Positions 62,310-64,000 of a DNA stretch of 64,000 nt are shown here, piece by piece (the stretch's first letter is position 1; each line of letters starts with the position of its first letter). The translations under genes and the position numbers were made by a program. Source of the DNA: Cellulosimicrobium sp. Marseille-Q4280 (GTDB lineage Bacteria > Actinomycetota > Actinomycetes > Actinomycetales > Cellulomonadaceae); contig NZ_CALPBY010000001.1 in assembly GCF_943181405.1 (NCBI RefSeq), positions 372,001-436,000 on the forward strand, given 5' to 3'. The notes below the pieces were generated by a model. The model worked only from the letters and a program-made list of their open reading frames with translations. It did no database searches and had not been told where the DNA came from.

Positions 62310-63293
62310 TCAGGCGTCGAGCGCCGTCCGCCACTGCTCGAGGAGGCGCGCCACGGCGCGGGTGTGCTCCCAGGGCATCTCGGGCGCCTCGGTCCGGCCG
62401 TCGGCGAGCGCGCGGGAGACGGCGTCCGCCTCGGCGGCGAACGGGTCCACGGGCGGTGACTCGACGACACGCTCGACGTCTCCCGTGTGCACGACGAACG
62501 ACGCCGCCGAGCCGGCCCGGCTGCCGAACGCGTCGTCGAGCCGCAGGACGCCGAGCGTGCCCTCGACGACGGCGGACCGCGGCAGCTCCGCGACGATCGA
62601 GCACTCCACGGCGGCCGTGACGCCGTCGGCGGCGATCGTCGCCGACGCGTGCTCGTCGACCCCCGTCGGGCCGACGGTGCCTGCGACGTCCGTGAGGGCG
62701 AGCGCGGCGAGGTCCACGCCGGCCGCCGCGGCGATCCCGACGGCGAGCGACACCGGGTAGCCGCCGACGTCGAGGATCGCGCCACCTGCGAGGGCGGGGT
62801 CGAACAGCCGTCCCGTCCGCTCCGCGGCGGCGAACCCGAACGCCGAGGCGGCGTGGAGCGGGGTGCCGAGCGGGCCGTCGGCGACGGTCGCGTCCAGGAC
62901 GCGCGCCAGAGGTCCGAACCGGTGCTTGTACGCCTCGACGAACGGCATGCCGGATGCGGCGGCGGCGGCGAGGACACGGTCCGTCTCGGCGGCGGTCGGC
63001 GCCACCGGCTTCTCGCAGAGCACCGCCTTGCCCGCGGCGAGCGCTGCGACGGCGAGGTCGGCGTGCGTCGTGTGGACCGTGGAGACGTAGACGGCGTCGA
63101 CGTCGTCGCGCGCCAGGACCTCGGCGTACGTCCCGGTCACGGGAGCTCCGTGGAGGCGGGCGAACGCCGTCGCCCGGTCGTGGTCGCTGCTGGCCACGGC
63201 GTGAAGGGTCCCGTGCTCCGAGCGAGGGAGCGCCCGGGCGAACCAGCCGCCGATCTGCCCCGGGCCGAGGACCGCCCACCGTGTCGTCCGCAT
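62310..63293 (-). CDS. Gfo/Idh/MocA-family oxidoreductase
   Basis: A 327-residue NAD(P)-dependent oxidoreductase. RWAVLGPGQIGGWFARAL is the Rossmann motif, AVLCEKPVAPT is the EKP motif and GGAILDVGGYPVSLA lies in the substrate domain. Members act on sugars and inositols; EKP with VEAYKHRFGP resembles trans-1,2-dihydrobenzene-diol and glucose-fructose oxidoreductase-like proteins. ATG 63293 follows TACGTT by 6 bp on the minus strand (63305-63300), a leaderless layout. It is convergent with the CAP gene and close to a tRNA gene. Confidence 0.92.
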   Translation of the reverse strand: MRTTRWAVLGPGQIGGWFARALPRSEHGTLHAVASSDHDRATAFARLHGAPVTGTYAEVLARDDVDAVYVSTVHTTHADLAVAALAAGKAVLCEKPVAPTAAETDRVLAAAAASGMPFVEAYKHRFGPLARVLDATVADGPLGTPLHAASAFGFAAAERTGRLFDPALAGGAILDVGGYPVSLAVGIAAAAGVDLAALALTDVAGTVGPTGVDEHASATIAADGVTAAVECSIVAELPRSAVVEGTLGVLRLDDAFGSRAGSAASFVVHTGDVERVVESPPVDPFAAEADAVSRALADGRTEAPEMPWEHTRAVARLLEQWRTALDA

Positions 63294-63348
63294 GCCGCGA
63301 ACGTAGCAGCACGCGCAGCGCGGGGAGGCGACGGTCCAGCACACATGA

Positions 63349-63394
63349 CGAGAGGCCCTCCGTCCAGCGTTTCCGCTGATCAGAGGGCCTCTCG
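63349..63394 (-). terminator. Terminator of the tRNA-Pro gene
   Basis: CGAGAGGCCCTC (63349-63360) pairs perfectly with GAGGGCCTCTCG (63383-63394). Between the arms CAGCG and CGCTG form an inner stem around TTTC. It begins 3 bp after the encoded CCA end of tRNA-Pro. Confidence 0.8.
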
Positions 63395-63395
63395 G

Positions 63396-63473
<78 letters not shown>

Positions 63474-63656
63474 GTTGCCCACCACGCGTCGTCGGGCACT
63501 GCGAACAGTGCTCGGCGGCCAGGAGTTCCTGACCTTCCGCGGGGGAAGCCTGCCCAGAATAGCCGACGATGTGCCGTGCGACGAAACCGGGTCCACGTGA
63601 CGTGGACGACGCCGGTCCGGCGCCCCGGCCCGGTCGACCGGACGCGCAACGCGACG

Positions 63657-64000
63657 TCAGCGCGACGTCAGCGTGACCAGCGTCGCCTCGGGCCGGCACG
63701 CGAAGCGGAACGGGGCGTACGGCGACGTCCCGGCACCGGCCGACACGTGCAGCCACGTCGACGCCTCGCCGCCGTCCTCGTCCGGCCGCGCTCCCGGCCA
63801 GCCGTGCAGGCCCTTCGCCCGACGGCGGTCGAGGTCGCAGTTCGTGACGAGCGCGCCGAAGCCCGGGACGCACAGCTGCCCGCCGTGCGTGTGACCGGCG
63901 ATGATCACGTCCGACCCGTCGGCGTGCATCTGGTCGAGGACCCGGCGGTAGGGCGCGTGCGTGACGCCCAGGCGCAAGTCCGCACCCATCGTCCGGGAGA
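63657..64000 (-). CDS. Metallophosphoesterase, C-terminal part (truncated by window)
   Basis: The frame is open to the end of the window and ends at a TGA at 63659-63657. The visible 113 residues contain the calcineurin-type motifs VTHAPYRRVLDQM and IIAGHTHGGQLCVPGFGALVTNCDLDRR, so this is the C-terminal half of a membrane-linked YkuE/YaeI-like metallophosphoesterase. The N-terminus lies outside the window. The 183 bp between it and the tRNA hold no gene. Confidence 0.88.
   Translation of the reverse strand, partial: SRTMGADLRLGVTHAPYRRVLDQMHADGSDVIIAGHTHGGQLCVPGFGALVTNCDLDRRRAKGLHGWPGARPDEDGGEASTWLHVSAGAGTSPYAPFRFACRPEATLVTLTSR

Overview
The window is high-GC DNA with short intergenic gaps, many GTG starts and many stop/start overlaps. 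It carries an actinobacterial lysC-asd pair with an internal lysC start, a SigK/RskA pair, an LAETG sorting signal and a Gram-positive exopolysaccharide locus. Together these point to an actinomycete, most plausibly a Cellulomonas/Cellulosimicrobium/Isoptericola-type member of the Micrococcales. The genus is an inference. Nothing here looks like a plasmid, phage or insertion sequence.

Layout. 0-2 kb: end of an unknown gene, an ArsR-SRPBCC pair with a perfect 20-bp operator, and a TSUP permease. 2-11.3 kb: a minus-strand operon of a family 3 glycoside hydrolase and a complete Opp/Dpp-type ABC importer, with a divergent TetR regulator and an operator placed inside the hydrolase promoter. 11.4-17.2 kb: FNT channel, a small-protein/desaturase operon, LapA-like protein, lysC (with nested beta subunit) and asd. 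17.4-23.7 kb: class II Fic protein, ceramidase-like membrane protein, a YtrA-type GntR regulator with a 28-bp operator, and two ABC exporter pairs. 23.8-29.1 kb: amidotransferase, Rrf2-TSUP pair, the RsbQ-RsbP energy-stress pair, Nudix hydrolase.

29.1-35.0 kb is the most informative stretch. DAHP synthase is preceded by a 21-codon leader peptide rich in Trp/Tyr and a terminator hairpin, an attenuator. Next come sigK-rskA, an MPT83-like fasciclin lipoprotein and DipZ. The three transcription units sigK, fasciclin and dipZ each have the same promoter, CCATCC-N15-CCGAAC, which resembles the mycobacterial SigK promoter. The cluster therefore reads as a self-contained SigK regulon.

35.3-46.8 kb: a secreted LamG protein, a membrane-anchored protein, a DUF2625 protein, a methylcitrate operon (GntR-prpD-prpB-prpC) with two covarying 40-nt hairpins before prpC, an FAD-dependent reductase, a small membrane protein and a low-molecular-weight tyrosine phosphatase. 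46.9-62.3 kb: exopolysaccharide locus, including nine consecutive overlapping genes (initiating transferase, glycosyltransferases, Wzy, Wzx, pyruvyltransferase, BY-kinase), then UDP-glucose dehydrogenase and a CAP lipoprotein. The end holds a Gfo/Idh/MocA oxidoreductase, tRNA-Pro(CGG) and a truncated metallophosphoesterase.
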